The position numbers were made by a program, and so were the translations under genes. This document shows, in pieces, positions 1 to 11,928 of a stretch of 64,000 nt of DNA. Origin of the DNA: Tanytarsus gracilentus (taxonomy: Eukaryota; Arthropoda; Insecta; Diptera; Chironomidae); contig JAXRKN010000043.1 of assembly GCA_038502055.1 (NCBI GenBank), forward strand, positions 5,146,001 to 5,210,000, written 5' to 3'. The notes under the pieces were generated by a model, which did not search any database, was not told where the DNA came from, and was given only the letters and a program-made list of their open reading frames with translations. The first letter of the stretch is position 1. Each line of letters opens with the position of its first letter.

Positions 1-2
1 TT

Positions 3-9
3 GGAAGAC
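3..9 (-). promoter_or_regulatory. GY box (miR-7-type target site) in 3' UTR of first Bearded gene
   Basis: On the minus strand the sequence reads GTCTTCCA, 78 bases after the stop codon of the Bearded gene. GY boxes are complementary to the 5' end of miR-7 (TGGAAGAC). The same ten bases (TTGGAAGACA on the plus strand) occur downstream of the second Bearded gene. The rest of this 3' UTR lies outside the window. Confidence 0.75.
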
Positions 10-86
10 AGTGAAAACTTTTACATTGATGTCAAAAATTTACAACCTTAAATGCTAAACTTATTCGCTAGTTTTTTCCTTTAAAT

Positions 87-575
87 TTACGCTTGAATCC
101 AACGATCATATTTGTGGCTATTGAGTTGAGGTAGTTGGAGATTTTCTTCTTGCTGACAAAATCCTTGATTGCTGAAGGATGTCCAGAAGAAAGTTCCAGC
201 ATCGGTGCGGGCGAAATGAACGGGCACGAAAGTCTGTTCACGATCGACTTTCATCAAATAATCTTCACTCTCGCCGTACATAATCACCGCTGAATTTTCT
301 TTGCAGTCACGAATCTCGTCCATAATGCGTGTCTCGAGGGTTTCATTCGAGGCATTATCGAAGATTTCAGATGAGTAGTCGTAACTGTCGGTTGATGTAT
401 TTTTGCAAGTGCAGGCACTCTTCTTGTTCTTCTTTTGCAGCAGCATCTTCAGGATGGGCTTGAAGATTTTTCTCAATCGATATTTTGACGATTTCTGCTG
501 CTTCTGTGCGTTATAGATGTTCTCATTGATGCTATTAATGCTCGACATGCTGTAGTCACTTGCGTATGTTGACAT
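87..575 (-). CDS. E(spl)m4/malpha: Bearded-family protein, E(spl)m4/malpha type (162 aa)
   Basis: Intronless ORF of 162 codons. Bearded-family proteins inhibit the E3 ligase Neuralized and so lower Delta endocytosis and Notch signalling in the signal-sending cell. Seen here: a Ser/Asn-rich N-terminus, a basic amphipathic segment (residues 31-52, KYRLRKIFKPILKMLLQKK), an NxxN Neuralized-binding motif (N74-A-S-N77, followed by ETLE), the family signature PVHFARTDAGTFFWT (118-132) and the C-terminal DRWIQA (157-162). It resembles the second copy at 11929-12507 in all of these blocks, which argues for a tandem duplicate. A TATA box and a GY box flank it. Which Drosophila paralogue it corresponds to (m4 or malpha) cannot be decided by eye. 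Intronless structure is normal for the family. Confidence 0.93.
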   Translation of the reverse strand: MSTYASDYSMSSINSINENIYNAQKQQKSSKYRLRKIFKPILKMLLQKKNKKSACTCKNTSTDSYDYSSEIFDNASNETLETRIMDEIRDCKENSAVIMYGESEDYLMKVDREQTFVPVHFARTDAGTFFWTSFSNQGFCQQEENLQLPQLNSHKYDRWIQA

Positions 576-686
576 TTTTCACTTTTCAACTTTAAAATTT
601 TTCTCTTCTTTTTTTAAAAAAATCAGACACGTCTTGACGCTCCAAAAACTCGTTTCGTTCTGAATGCGTCACGGAATTTGATGTTT

Positions 687-694
687 ATTTTATA
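687..694 (-). promoter_or_regulatory. TATA box of first Bearded gene
   Basis: The minus strand reads TATAAAAT. A TCAGAAC initiator-like sequence (plus 657-663) places the A of TCA 33 bases downstream of the first T of the box, exactly the spacing found at the second Bearded gene. The inferred 5' UTR is about 85 bases. Confidence 0.65.
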
Positions 695-699
695 CTCTA

Positions 700-3436
700 C
701 ACAGTGTTTTGGTCCTTTTGGATGCTATTCTTGTTTCTCTCTCTTTCACTCGTTCATGTTTTACTGCATGATTTTATTATGTTTGCTTATTTTACTGCCT
801 CTCGTCCTTCGTCGCCTCATTTCTGTCTCGTTCTCGCTCATTTAACGATCTTATGGAGAGGCAACAAGTTGAGAATAATTTTTGGGCCATGATTTTTTGC
901 TCATGTGGTACGAGCATGTCCGACACACATCGAAAATTTTCAATTCTATTTTTTTATGTTTGTGGAGAGAGAAAAAAAATTAGCAGTCCCTTTTTTTTGT
1001 TAAATCAACAATTCATTTTAGCTTCTCTATTCAATTGCTTTCAAGGCATAAAAGGACTTTCCTACTAGCGTGCATGATCATGTCTCGACTAGTTCGTTAC
1101 AAATATTTTTCGTGGCGTTGCGCATCAATTAGAAATTCATTAATTTCACGACTGATAACTTGTGAACTTGCCACATTATTCATCTAGCTCTGTCAAGGAT
1201 TTGAACCTGTAATCCGATCCCTCACACAGCCTTGAAAATATTTTTCCATAAATTATGCTTAAAACAACCCTCCATAACATTCCCTTAATAACCTGAAACC
1301 ATCTCGGCAAGTGATCGTCACTACATGTGAAATTCAATATATTATTTTTACCCTCCCCAGAGCGACGCACTATGCACTTTGTGTGTGTGTTAAAAGATTT
1401 TATTATCATCCCTCGCTGTTGTGGAAAAACTCATAAAATTTAAATTTTTATCTCTTTTTTTGTTTATTTTTCATGTCTGTTGCTATATGAAGAAATCCCT
1501 AGAAATGCTCTCAAATTGATGATCAATTAAGCGTTTAACTGCACTCACAGAGAAGCTCTCGCTTCCTAACACGTGCATATTAAAACTTTTCCTTTCGAGA
1601 TAACATGTTTTTGATTTAGTATAGCGCGATGCATTTAGCTTCTGTTGCGCAAATTAAGCAAATTATATGTCTTTCGAAAAGAGAAGCGCATTTAGCGGAG
1701 GAACAGTTGGAAATTATCGCCTGCACAAAAAAAGGGAAGCAAGAAATGAATTAGCATGTTTTCGGTGATCATGAGCTGTAAAAAAGAGAGAAGTGTTTTG
1801 CATGGTATTAAAATCGAGGGGATGAAACATTTTATAAGGCACTGATGTACATTCAAATTTTTTATACACTCAAAAATTTCTGTTTTGTCATTTATTTGGA
1901 TTAAGGCAGTTCACGGCAGTTGAAAATTTGAATTCTAAAAATTTGTGTAAACGATATTTTTCAGTAATGAAGACTTGCGTTGTCACGCGCATATTATACT
2001 CTAAATACTAAACTGTTTAATCAGTTGGTGACTGTCTACATATCTTAAAAACAAAATAAGAGAAAAAATAATTTTGTAATTTTCCTTTAAACGCTGTAAA
2101 TTTTTAAATTCAGCATTTTATGAAATAATTTCAAGAGAAATATTTAAATTCCTAATTTGATAAATAAATTTCCATGCCTTGCATTTAATTATACACCTTT
2201 TTCGAATTGATCGGTGGTAGCCAAAACAAGTGGCAATTAGATTTCCTTAATTTGATGCCTCGATAAAGAAGGGCGAGGAAAAAAAACATTAAATTAAATT
2301 TCCTTCGATATCATCATGACACATTATTGACTAAAGTACTCTCTTGACAGCAACTTGAGACATGGTAAAAAGAAGAATTTCTCAAGGAGATTTTTTCATA
2401 AAGCTTAAAATGAAGAATTATGAAAATATTTGCCAACAAAGTACAACAAAGAAATCTCCTTATTATCCTATGGAAGACCTAGAAATATTGTTTAAATATT
2501 TACAAAAATCCCAGTCCAATATTTGATCAAATACGTGAGATAAGCACAAAATAGGAATCTTTACTTTACTGTTGACACAAAAAATTTTCCTTAAGCTCTT
2601 TGAAAAAAAAATGTCGAGATCGTGCGATAAGGGATTGAAGGGCAGGACATGAAAGGACAATTTTATGTTTGTGTCTATGCATTTACACGCACATAATACT
2701 TTTTAAATGCTGTTTTCCAGGAATTTTGTGTCTATTTTGAAAAATAAAAATTTAATGACATTTCTCACGTGCAAAAGACATTTATTATATATTTTATTTT
2801 TGTTGACATGTAGTGCTTTAAAAATTGTTCATCACTCAGTAAAATCTTGATCATTCAACAGGTTTAAATTACCCGAGAAAAATATCACGACGCATCATCG
2901 TTAATTAATTTTATTCAAATTCTCTCGAGTCAATCAAGTGAACTCATCTCGAAGTCGAGCGGAAGAGCATTATCATCTTACAAAATATCATACAAATGAA
3001 TGATCTCGATCGATCCAATTAGACGGGGCTCCCTTTTAAAATTTATCAACTCATCTCTCATCAGTTAGAGGCTGCTCGCTTCTTGACCTTCTTTTTCTCT
3101 CGCATTCAACAAAAAAATAAAACTTTCATCCCCTACATGCATTGTGAAGAATCTCTTTCAATCGTAACGCATAATTATCGAATTTCTGGTAGACCGTATA
3201 CGAAAAGAATTGACCATAAAAATAACGAAGGATCGTTAATGTTTGCCTATCCTCGGAACACGAACAAAAAAGGGCTTTTTTGGAGCACAAGTTGAGGATG
3301 ACGAGATGGTGAATTTTTATTTAAAAAAATATATTTAATTATTTAATTTTTTAAATAATTTATTAAAAGTAAAAAATAAATTTTTTTAAGACATTCCGAC
3401 AGTTTTTATGGAATGCATTTATTTTTTAGACTTCTG
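700..3436. other. Intergenic, no gene seen
   Basis: AT-rich DNA upstream of the first Bearded gene. Short ORFs in all frames look random in composition and have no recognisable motif. One isolated Su(H)-type match (TTCTCACG at 2762-2769) lies here, no more than expected by chance. Confidence 0.6.
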
Positions 3437-3498
3437 CATTTATCCAGGGGGCGGACGACTTGGATATAAATTTTTTGGGTATATAAAAATCTAAAATT

Positions 3499-3590
3499 TA
3501 TATTTTTATATTTTTTATATTTTTTATATTTTTTATATTTTTTATATTTTTTATATTTTTTATATTTTTATATTTTTATATTTTTATATA
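3499..3590. repeat. TATATTTTT low-complexity tract
   Basis: About ten near-identical copies of a TATATTTTTT unit lie just inside the left end of the hAT-like element. A similar, shorter tract lies inside the right end (about 4247-4300). Confidence 0.85.
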
Positions 3591-3647
3591 CAGGAGAATT
3601 TACAGGAGAATTTACTCTATATTGTGACTTTTCAACTAAAATTTAAA

Positions 3648-4170
3648 GCTGGAAGCGAGATCCAGTAGAACTAAGATCCAGCGATGGGTTTGATAACCAT
3701 TCGAACTAGATTCAGAACTTAAATTGAGATCCATTGGAACTAAGATCCAGCTCTGGAAGTGAGATCCAGTAGTTTAAAGATTTAGTGCAGGAAGTCTGGA
3801 AGTGAGATCCAGTAGAACTAAAATCAAGCGATGGATTTGATAACCATTCGAACTAGATTCAGAACTTAAATTGAGATCCATTTGAACTAAGATCCAGCTC
3901 TGGAAGTGAGATCCAGTAGCTTTAAGATTTAGTGCAGGAAGTCTGGAAGTGAGATCCAGTAGAACTAAAATCAAGCGATGGATTTGATAACCATTCGAAC
4001 TAGATTCAGAACTTAAATTGAGATCCATTGGAACTAAGATCCAGCTCTGGAAGTGAGATCCAGCAGTTTTAAAATTTAGTGCTGGAAGTGAGATCCAGTA
4101 GAACTAAGATCCAGCGATGGATTTGATAGCCATTCGAACAAAGATTTAGTGCTTAAATTGAGATCCAAAT
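3648..4170. repeat. ~147-bp tandem repeat array inside the hAT-like element
   Basis: The phrase CTGGAAGYGAGATCCAGTAG recurs at 3649, 3796, 3943 and 4082, giving a 147-bp period for the first units and ~139 bp for the last, about 3.5 copies. Shorter half-units (GATCCAG-containing) recur within each copy. The short ORF across it on the minus strand repeats the same peptide and is a by-product of the array, not a gene. Confidence 0.85.
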
Positions 4171-4359
4171 GCTCGAAATGCAATTTAAAATTTTTTTTGT
4201 CGTTAAGAAACAAACAAAAAGTATATAAAGTATATAAAATATCAATTTATATTTTTAAATAAATTTATATTTTTATATTTCTCATTTATATTTTTATATT
4301 TTTGAGGTATATAAAGTATATAAAATTTATATACTAGTCGTCCGCCCCCTGCATTTATC

Positions 4360-7300
4360 ACACAATAAAGAAGAGAAGACAAAAATTTATTTCTATTTTT
4401 TTTACAGTCTCCATTTTCAACTTCAAAAAACGATCTTTTTCTCTCGCATCCCTTTGCACGTGTTCAAATTACTTTCCGAGTCGGTCATGATTTCTACCAT
4501 GAGATTGAGGGGCACCATCGAAGGAGATGATTAATGGAGAAAAAGGCTATTATTATTGGAAGTGTAAATAATTTTAAAATAGATTTTTATTTCGCCGTCT
4601 ATCTTGATTTAAGTTTATAGGAATGATTTTTATTTATTTGAAGAATGAAAAAAAGGGATGCGGAGGAGGTGAAAAAAATTGAAAGCCGCATGGAAAGGAT
4701 TCATTAGCGTGAACATGAAAAATTTATCACGTTCATGAGGTTTTTCTTGATCTCATTTTTTGGCGGTTCTTTCCATGCATCACGCACATTATGATCATGC
4801 CATTATCTATGTTCCTTAAAGAAATCCTCATAAATGCATTTATGGTAAAAATAACATCTTAAGGGCCCCATTAAGTAACACTCACTTTAAATGGACAGGA
4901 AATGCATTCAAAAAAGTTTTTTCTTTCAGCAAATTCTCGACAATGCAAAGGAAGTTAATACAATGTACATTCTCAAATGATATTCTTACGGATATTTTGC
5001 AAACACTCAGAAATTTCTAGCTTCGAGAGTTTCATTTTTCAAGCAACCCTGCATCTAGGAGCCTCAAATCCAATTAGAATGCCCATGTGAATCGAATTAG
5101 AAAAAAAAGGATTCACGTCGAGACGTTTATATCTTTTCAAGAATTTCAAATTAAAGAAGAGTGTGTCGGAGCGAGTGCTTCAATGAACAATGGGGCAAAC
5201 ACAATATAACTTGTTTCATAATTATGCATGCACCTCTTCGAAGGCATTCGAGGATCTTTAAATCCCGTTAATAAAAACTTCGAGGGTTCCATAAATTAAC
5301 TTCACATCACGCTGTTGCTTCATTATAAAAAATTTAAAAGGGTTTCGAGTGAAGGTTGATGATGGCCAAGCTCTTTAATTTTTCTCTTCTTCTTTTGTTC
5401 TTGAATTTTAAATGTAAAATGCAATTAAGGAAGATTTTTTGATTGAGATAAAAAAACCATTAAAAAAATTCTTTCAAAGATTTCTATCAGGTTGACACTT
5501 TTTTTGTGAAACACCGCAAGTTTTTTCATTGAGAAATTCAATCCTCAATATCCTGTGCAATAATAATTCCATAACGAATTTTTTTCGGCTACGGTAAATC
5601 TTGAGTTAATCCCTATGAAAAGAAATTTACTCCTCCCTTGCGCCTCCGTAATAATTATTATTTTTTGGAAGAAAGCAAAATTGCCGCAAAATTTCATCGG
5701 CAAGCAATAAATGGCAATCGTGTGCAACATGTGCAGGATTTTTTAATACCTCCGGTGCCTTTGGAGTTTAGAAGCCACCCTCAAAGATGAATTTTCACTT
5801 TTCTGCTAAAGATTTTGTGGATTTTTAACAACCAAGGCCGGCAATTATGCTCTCGAAAGAATTATTAAGTAATTTTGCTTGTTAAAGGATATGGCCTGTA
5901 ATTTTCTCTATGTGATGAACCGCAAAACATGCGCTAACATTTAATTTTCAACATCTTTAATCATCTGCCGACAACATTTTTTTTAATGAGATAAAAAATA
6001 GTTCCTCAAAAAAGATCTCACCACCAGCAAAGAGTCATTTTCCTGTCTCATCCTATCAATGTGCAACAAATGATTGGTATGTGGAAACAAATATGGTTTT
6101 AATTTTCCATCTAAACGTCCCATCATCGTCGACATTCCCACTGATGTTAAGTGAAAGGACTCGGTTGAGTGAATTTTCGAAAATTAACAGCTTGAAAATC
6201 TCTTCTTCATAATTTTTGTCGTCCTTTTTCTAATTAGGAACGGAGTTGAAAATTATCTTATCAGCCATTGGAATGTCACTTCAGTGCTTGAGACCAAATA
6301 ATACGGGTAGTTCTTGTGGATTCCTAGGAAAATGTGTTTCATGTTCTCTCAATATTTGAACACTTGTTGGCAATCACTGAGAAATTCGATCTTTTTCTTC
6401 TCGTGTATCTTGAAAGACAAACATTGCGACGTTATGTATAAAAAATGAATGGCTCTTCATGCCGATTTTAAAATATCTTCTCGAGTTTCACTTAGCTCGT
6501 CTTAATTATTTAATTTTCTAAGGATTATTTATTATTTTGGCCCGTATGTGTTTAACATGGCTCGCTAAGATTTTTATGAAGTTAGAACTTGAGTGGATAT
6601 ATAAAACTTTTGAATTTTTTTATAAAATATTTTAAAAATTTTAAGGAAAACAAAAAAATATAAATTTTTAGGACTTTTTATTATCTTTCTTTAAAATATT
6701 TTTAAAAGTAATTTTTTATATAAAATATTAATAAATTTATGTCAAATATTTTTTAAAAGTAATGTTCAAAAAAGTTTCTAACTTCCCATAAATTTTTATG
6801 CGTATTTGGATAATGAGTAGATGTTAAGAGTTTACGAGTTTTGACAGTGAGAAATTTTAAACCTTTTGCCATTAAAAAAAAGAAAGACGAAATTAGGATA
6901 TTTCAATAGGACATAATGAGCGTATGAACACAGGATGCGTAGAATCACAATATTTTCTCAAAACCATGAAAAGACCGCGCTAAAAAGGATTCAAAAAGAA
7001 AGAAAATATTGTTCCATTTAATTCATTGCTCAAAAAGGCAAATAAGATTTCATGAGATGCCTTAATCAAGGCAGCCTTCAGCAGCTTTTTTGATATGTGA
7101 CAATGCGATCTATAGCGAGCACAATAAGGGCTTGGATATAAAAATAAATTCTACTCATTTTATTGGTTTCATTCCGCACAAAAGATTTTCTCTTTTGATA
7201 ATCTCAACAATAATCAAATAAACTCAGTAGAAAATAAACTAAATGAAGAAGAAGAAAGGAAAAGTATCGAAAAGAACATTTTTGTTCACCGAATCAATGG

Positions 7301-10300
7301 ATGAAATTAATTTTAAATAGAAAATGGTTAGCCTTATATTACACACACTAAAGAATCCGATAAGCTTTTGTTGATCGCATGAATAGCTTCGCCTCCTATT
7401 TTTTAGTAGGTAAGAGAAAAATAATATTTCGCTACATGCATCACCTCTCAATAGCTATAGAGAGATTATTACAATTTACTGTGTTTACAAATGTTTTGAA
7501 TTCAGGAGATTTTAGGAAAAATTTCATAAAGAGATCGGCACGTAGTTTGAGACATTTGAGATCGGTCAGGGAGGAATCAGAGAAAAAATATTATTTCGAA
7601 CTTGTTCAGAGTTTTTTTATTAATTTTTTTGAAAAAAAAATGTCGTTAAAATTTTCAAAGCTTTAAACTAAAATAATTATTTATTTCGATCCCACCCTGA
7701 ACTCTAAAGATCTTCTCATTTTAACGCATCACTGAAGCGACACAAAAAGCCAACAATTTCTGGCGAAATAATATGTGCATGGCACTATAGGGATGAAGAA
7801 GAAATATTTCTTGGCCAATAGACTTTACATTACAATCGTGTCATATATCAAACGAACTGTAGAATTTTTTTATGAAAAGAAAGCATTGACACATCCATCT
7901 ATTTTTCTTTCATGAAAGGATACGAAGGAGATTGAAAGCAATTTTTTTTTGGATACCCAAGGATGATACATGCCTCACAATGCCCTCATGCGTGTATGAG
8001 ATTTTGTTTCCAAATATGTATCTTGTTTTCTGTAAATAATGCAATCATTCCTCCTGAGCGTGCCTTTGTCTCCGAAAAATTCTCCAGCTATGGCGAAATA
8101 GGCATCACACAATTGTGTTGAAGAATTTAATCACAAATCACACAGCTAGCAACTATTATGTCAATGTAAAAGAGCTTGTTAAAAAAATTTGTGGCCCTTT
8201 TGTGTAATTGGTGATGTAAAGAATTTTCATAAAAGGAATAAAAAGCAAGAAAAGCCTTGGCTGCTGCTATTTGCTTCTTGTGCTCATTGATATGGAAAAT
8301 TTCTTAGACTCTCTTAAGGAAATTGAAAATCTGATGAAAGTGATTGTTGATCATGCATGAGTTGACGATTTATATCTTTTTCAAGCATGTGCGAAAAATA
8401 TTCTTCAACTCATGGCAATGATGTGTGAATATTTTTATTATTTCTCTGAAATTTATAAGACTCAAAAAAATATATAAATATTTTAAAAATACAAAATTTT
8501 ATTGCGATGTTCTTAAAGACATTAATGAGAGTCAAATTTTTTCTAAACAAATTTATTTTGTACAAAATGAATCTAGAATTTAAATTGTGACTTTCAGTAA
8601 CTGTTCATTTCATTCTCGTTTTGGTTTTTGCGATAAATTTGATCGTAATATTGATCGAAAAACTACTCGAGATGATTACTGATCATTGATCACTGAATCA
8701 TTGTTTTTTTGGTCCAATTTTCTCGATCGTTTTATTTCGAGTCAAAAACAATTTTTAGATGTCAGCTTGCCTAAGATCTTGAAGACACCACATCCACATA
8801 AAGCTGAACTCATTTTCAATGTTGAAAATGTGAATTATTAAAAATTTTTGTCAGTGAACGTTAGTTGCCAATTAATAATTGGTGTTCAAAATCAATAATA
8901 ATGAAATTTGATCGAAATTTGATTTTAAACAATTCAATGCCTTAAAACTACGGACAAAAACTATGTTTGATCAAATCGTTTCAATTAAGCTTAAATGATT
9001 AGCCAATTTAATAATTTTTTCGCTCTCGCATCAAATTATAAATTTTTAATATCAATTTCAGCTCCGATGTCATAAGTCCGTCCATAAGTGTGTCATAAAA
9101 TACCACAAAATAATCATCCATGTCAACCAAAATAAAAATGAGGATAATTGCTCGAAAGAAATACACTTGACGCCGATCTCTCAAGACTCTCGAAGTGCGT
9201 AAAAATCAATTTGAGATGATAAAGTTAAAGCGAAACATTAACCGAACAAATTCAATTTTCACGTTTTATTAAATCTGCTTAGGAAGAGAATACAAACAAG
9301 AAACTAGATGGAACGAATTGATCCTGAATCCCCAATTTATGGACGCTTCTCTAAATGACAATCAATTATTTCAGAAATTCTTTGGAAATTTAAGAAGAAA
9401 AACCTTAAAAGTGACGTTCAACAACTGCTCATTTCATCCTTAAATCTTTGCTTCCACTGCATGGAAAATCATTAATGCATCGCAAATTGCGAGAACAGAT
9501 AAATAACAAAAATGCTTTCAAAGAAATTTTAAACGGGAAATTTTCTATGGATTTAAAATTTTTACGGGATGGCCGTGACGAATAAGATTTTCTCTCCGAT
9601 ATTTTAGTTGTCCGAAGCTAAAAGAAATTTCAAGGTGCAAGTTTTTTAATTAATCTAATCAATTTTTTGGCGGTCAAAGTAAAAAATCTTCGATGGCGAT
9701 CTTAAAATGTGTAAATTTGTGAGATTTTTGTCGGTAAAAATCACACACGAAGGAATTAATGAGAAGACCTACATTTGAGTTTAGGCAACGTGCTTCCTTT
9801 CATCATTCCTCAAATAGAGACAGAAATTCGTTCCATTCCATTGCAAATCTAAAGTGTTGAATGAGAAATATTTTTTTGCTGCAAAAAGTCTCACCGAAAA
9901 AAAGCAATAATGACTTAAAGAATAATTTTTACTTCTCTCTTTTTTTCTATGATGCTGCAAAAGAATTATTTTTGCCTTTTTTAGTTCAAAAGGAGAATCG
10001 AGAACAATAAAATCAAATATCCTTTACAAATTTACCGTTCAAATGGTGGTCCATAGAAATCCTAAATTTGAGTCTTCTCGCGATTTGTTATGGATTAAAG
10101 ATTTTAAATAACTTGCAAAGGAAAAAGGTAAAATATTTTTCTGCAGATGTTACAGGAGAATTTTATAGTATGCATTTTATGATTATGCTGCTAATCAGCT
10201 ACCTTGAAACTACCAGAAAATTAAATTGGATTCAATCATTTTTAAGTTCTTAGTTTTATTATCGTTTTTGAAAATTTTGTTAATTACATTCGAGTGAGTC

Positions 10301-10323
10301 GTTTATAATATAAGAAACTAATT
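4360..10323. other. Intergenic, no gene seen
   Basis: AT-rich sequence without recognisable coding exons, RNA genes or transposons. Short ORFs, such as one at 7379-7666, are rich in Phe/Lys/Asn and show no family motif; they look like chance ORFs. Confidence 0.5.
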
Positions 10324-10971
10324 TCAAATATTTTTAGCTATACAGCTGGCTGATTTTTCCTCAAAATTGATATACTTACAAGCATCATTCATACTTTTTG
10401 CAATCAGTTCAAGCTTCACCATTATAGCCGGTGGTATTGACGTAATTAATCCATTTTTATCCTTAAATCTGTCAAATTCCTTGTTGCCGTCGATTGAGTT
10501 TTGCGTAAATTTTTCAAACTGTTAAAAGTTTATGAAATTTTTATAGTAAATTTATTTTATTGCTGAGCCTGTTAAAAATTTGTTTTGTTAGTTACTCACC
10601 ATGTCCTTTAATGCTTGCTCAAAAGCGACACGATTTTCGGGATTAAGAATTGAATGTACGAAAGTTTTCTCGTTATCAACGAACATCTCCTCAAGATAGA
10701 TAGTAACTTTTTTTTTTAACAGAATTTTTTTTTTTTTTTAATGTATTGGTTAAAATATATTTAAAGGTTTGTCTTTTTAAGCGAGTTTATTGAATGTGTA
10801 TGAAAAGTTAAGTTTTTGCCGCTTTGGAGGCTTTTACTTAATGAAAACCCGCTAATAAATAATAATAATAATAAATAATAATAATAAAAAAAAAAAAAAA
10901 AAAAAAAGGATATCATAAATGATTTCTGGTAGCTTCACTTCAGCATCTTTGGACCAAAATTTTAAAAATTC
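10324..10971 (-). CDS. Unrecognised small multi-exon gene, 3' part, with disrupted junction
   Basis: I do not recognise this protein. On the minus strand three segments join in one frame: 10908-10971 (EFLKFWSKDAEVKLPEIIYD...), 10600-10706 (TIYLEEMFVDNEKTF...ALKDM) and 10324-10518 (FEKFTQNSIDG...CIAKNI, stop at 10324-10326). The 10706 acceptor, the 10600 donor (ATG|GTGAGT) and the 10518 acceptor (TTTTAACAG|) are canonical and phase-consistent. The 10908 edge has no GT donor: it runs straight into a ~20-base T tract that is the poly-A end of an inserted plus-strand retroposon. A possible further upstream exon ends at a donor near plus 11067 (ATG|GTGAGG), and the start codon was not found. It may be a real small gene with an insertion at its splice site, or a recent pseudogene. 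Confidence 0.4.
10715..10908 (+). mobile_element. Short retroposon remnant with (TAA)n / poly-A tail
   Basis: About 130 bases of unique sequence are followed by an AATAATAATAAT-type tract and 20 or more A residues ending at 10907. A tail of this kind marks the 3' end of a non-LTR element or SINE inserted on the plus strand. It abuts the coding sequence of the minus-strand gene. No target-site duplication is visible, so the left boundary is approximate and the family is unknown. Confidence 0.5.
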
Positions 10972-11800
10972 CTTGAATAAAAATGAATTTCATTGTAAGA
11001 AAGAGATGCAAAACAGATGTGAATTTATAGATTTTAATATTTCGGAAATGTTTCAGCACAAATCCTCACCATTTTTATGAATTTTCCGAACTCCTTAGTT
11101 CAATGTTTATGTCGACGAGTTTTAAACTTAAAAAGTTCACAAATGAAGGTTTAATTTTAAAAATCTGAAATTTTGCAGCGTGTCTGATGAAATGTGAAGA
11201 TTATTTTTTGTTGCAGAGGTTTCGATTAAATTTAAGGAGAAATGTGAGAAGATTTTATACTAATTCTCTCTTGTTGAGTTGGTGTTTAAATTTCTACGAA
11301 TTTATTTTGCACATTTGCACCCTAAAATTAAATTTAACAAATTTTTGTTTTAAAATATAAATATACCTAACTTATTAAAATAATAATAAATAAAAAAATT
11401 AATAAATTCTTCTCTCACAAAAAGTAGTTCAATCTCATTGCTCCCGTTAAAAAAATCACACAATGTTCCAATTAAAAACTCCAATTGAGATTTTTTTCTC
11501 CCCAAAAATGTCCAATGAAAAATTCTTATGCGAAACACATAAAAAAGCTTTCAGCTGCTCATAAGAAATTATTTACGTCTCCAATAAGAACATGAATGAA
11601 ATTTTTTGGCGCGTCATAAAATTCTGTTGGAATGGAAAAAGGTCACATGTGTTGATGGAATTGAGTAATGACTTGAGAACCACGTGTTGAGCTGACTTGT
11701 TTATAAACATCATCGGAAAATGCTGAAATGTGCTGTGGATTTTATAATAAGAAGACAATCAGAATTTAATTTTACAAATTTCTTATTTTTATTTATTTTT
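10972..11800. other. Intergenic, no clear gene
   Basis: AT-rich spacer between the small minus-strand gene and the 3' end of the second Bearded gene. A possible upstream exon of the small gene may lie around 11067-11090. Nothing else is supported. Confidence 0.4.
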
Positions 11801-11804
11801 TCTT

Positions 11805-11811
11805 GGAAGAC
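11805..11811 (-). promoter_or_regulatory. GY box in 3' UTR of second Bearded gene
   Basis: The minus strand reads GTCTTCCA, about 120 bases after the stop codon. It is complementary to the first eight bases of miR-7 and shares a ten-base context with the GY box of the first Bearded gene. Confidence 0.75.
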
Positions 11812-11875
11812 ATTTGGATTAAATTTTTTTTCTTAAAATCTAATTAAAGCAGTTTCATCACGTTCATTTCGAAAA

Positions 11876-11881
11876 ATCACA
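11876..11881 (-). promoter_or_regulatory. K box in 3' UTR of second Bearded gene
   Basis: The minus strand reads TGTGAT, about 50 bases after the stop codon. K boxes are targets of the miR-2/miR-11 seed family and recur in E(spl)-complex transcripts. Confidence 0.6.
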
Positions 11882-11891
11882 ATATTTTTTT

Positions 11892-11898
11892 TAAAGCT
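11892..11898 (-). promoter_or_regulatory. Brd box in 3' UTR of second Bearded gene
   Basis: The minus strand reads AGCTTTA, the Bearded box (miR-4/miR-79 seed match), 30 bases after the stop codon. With the K and GY boxes, this transcript carries all three classes of E(spl)-complex 3' UTR motif within about 90 bases. Confidence 0.7.
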
Positions 11899-11928
11899 AA
11901 TCTTTTGAGATCAAAGGAAGAATTTTTT

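Larger units (their letters stand above)
3445..4351. mobile_element. hAT-like non-autonomous element with internal tandem repeats
   Basis: Perfect 16-bp terminal inverted repeats, CAGGGGGCGGACGACT at 3445-3460 and its reverse complement at 4336-4351, are flanked by a perfect 8-bp direct repeat CATTTATC (3437-3444 and 4352-4359). An 8-bp target-site duplication with CAGGG-type ends is characteristic of the hAT superfamily. The inside is non-coding: (TATATTTTT)n tracts next to both ends and a ~147-bp tandem array in the middle. No transposase remnant was seen. P-superfamily elements also make 8-bp duplications, but the CAGGG terminus favours hAT. Confidence 0.88.

Noticed and set aside
2762..2769. 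Su(H)-type site 2 kb upstream of the first Bearded gene
   Set aside because: A single distant match without a nearby E-box or partner is at background level.
3774..4028. 84-aa ORF on the minus strand with a repeated peptide
   Set aside because: It lies inside the 147-bp tandem array of the hAT-like element; the repeated peptide only reflects the DNA repeat.
10324..10380. A further intron at GCTT|GTAAGT near the end of the small gene
   Set aside because: The only acceptors would give introns of about 30-40 bases, too short; the frame reads through to a stop without splicing.
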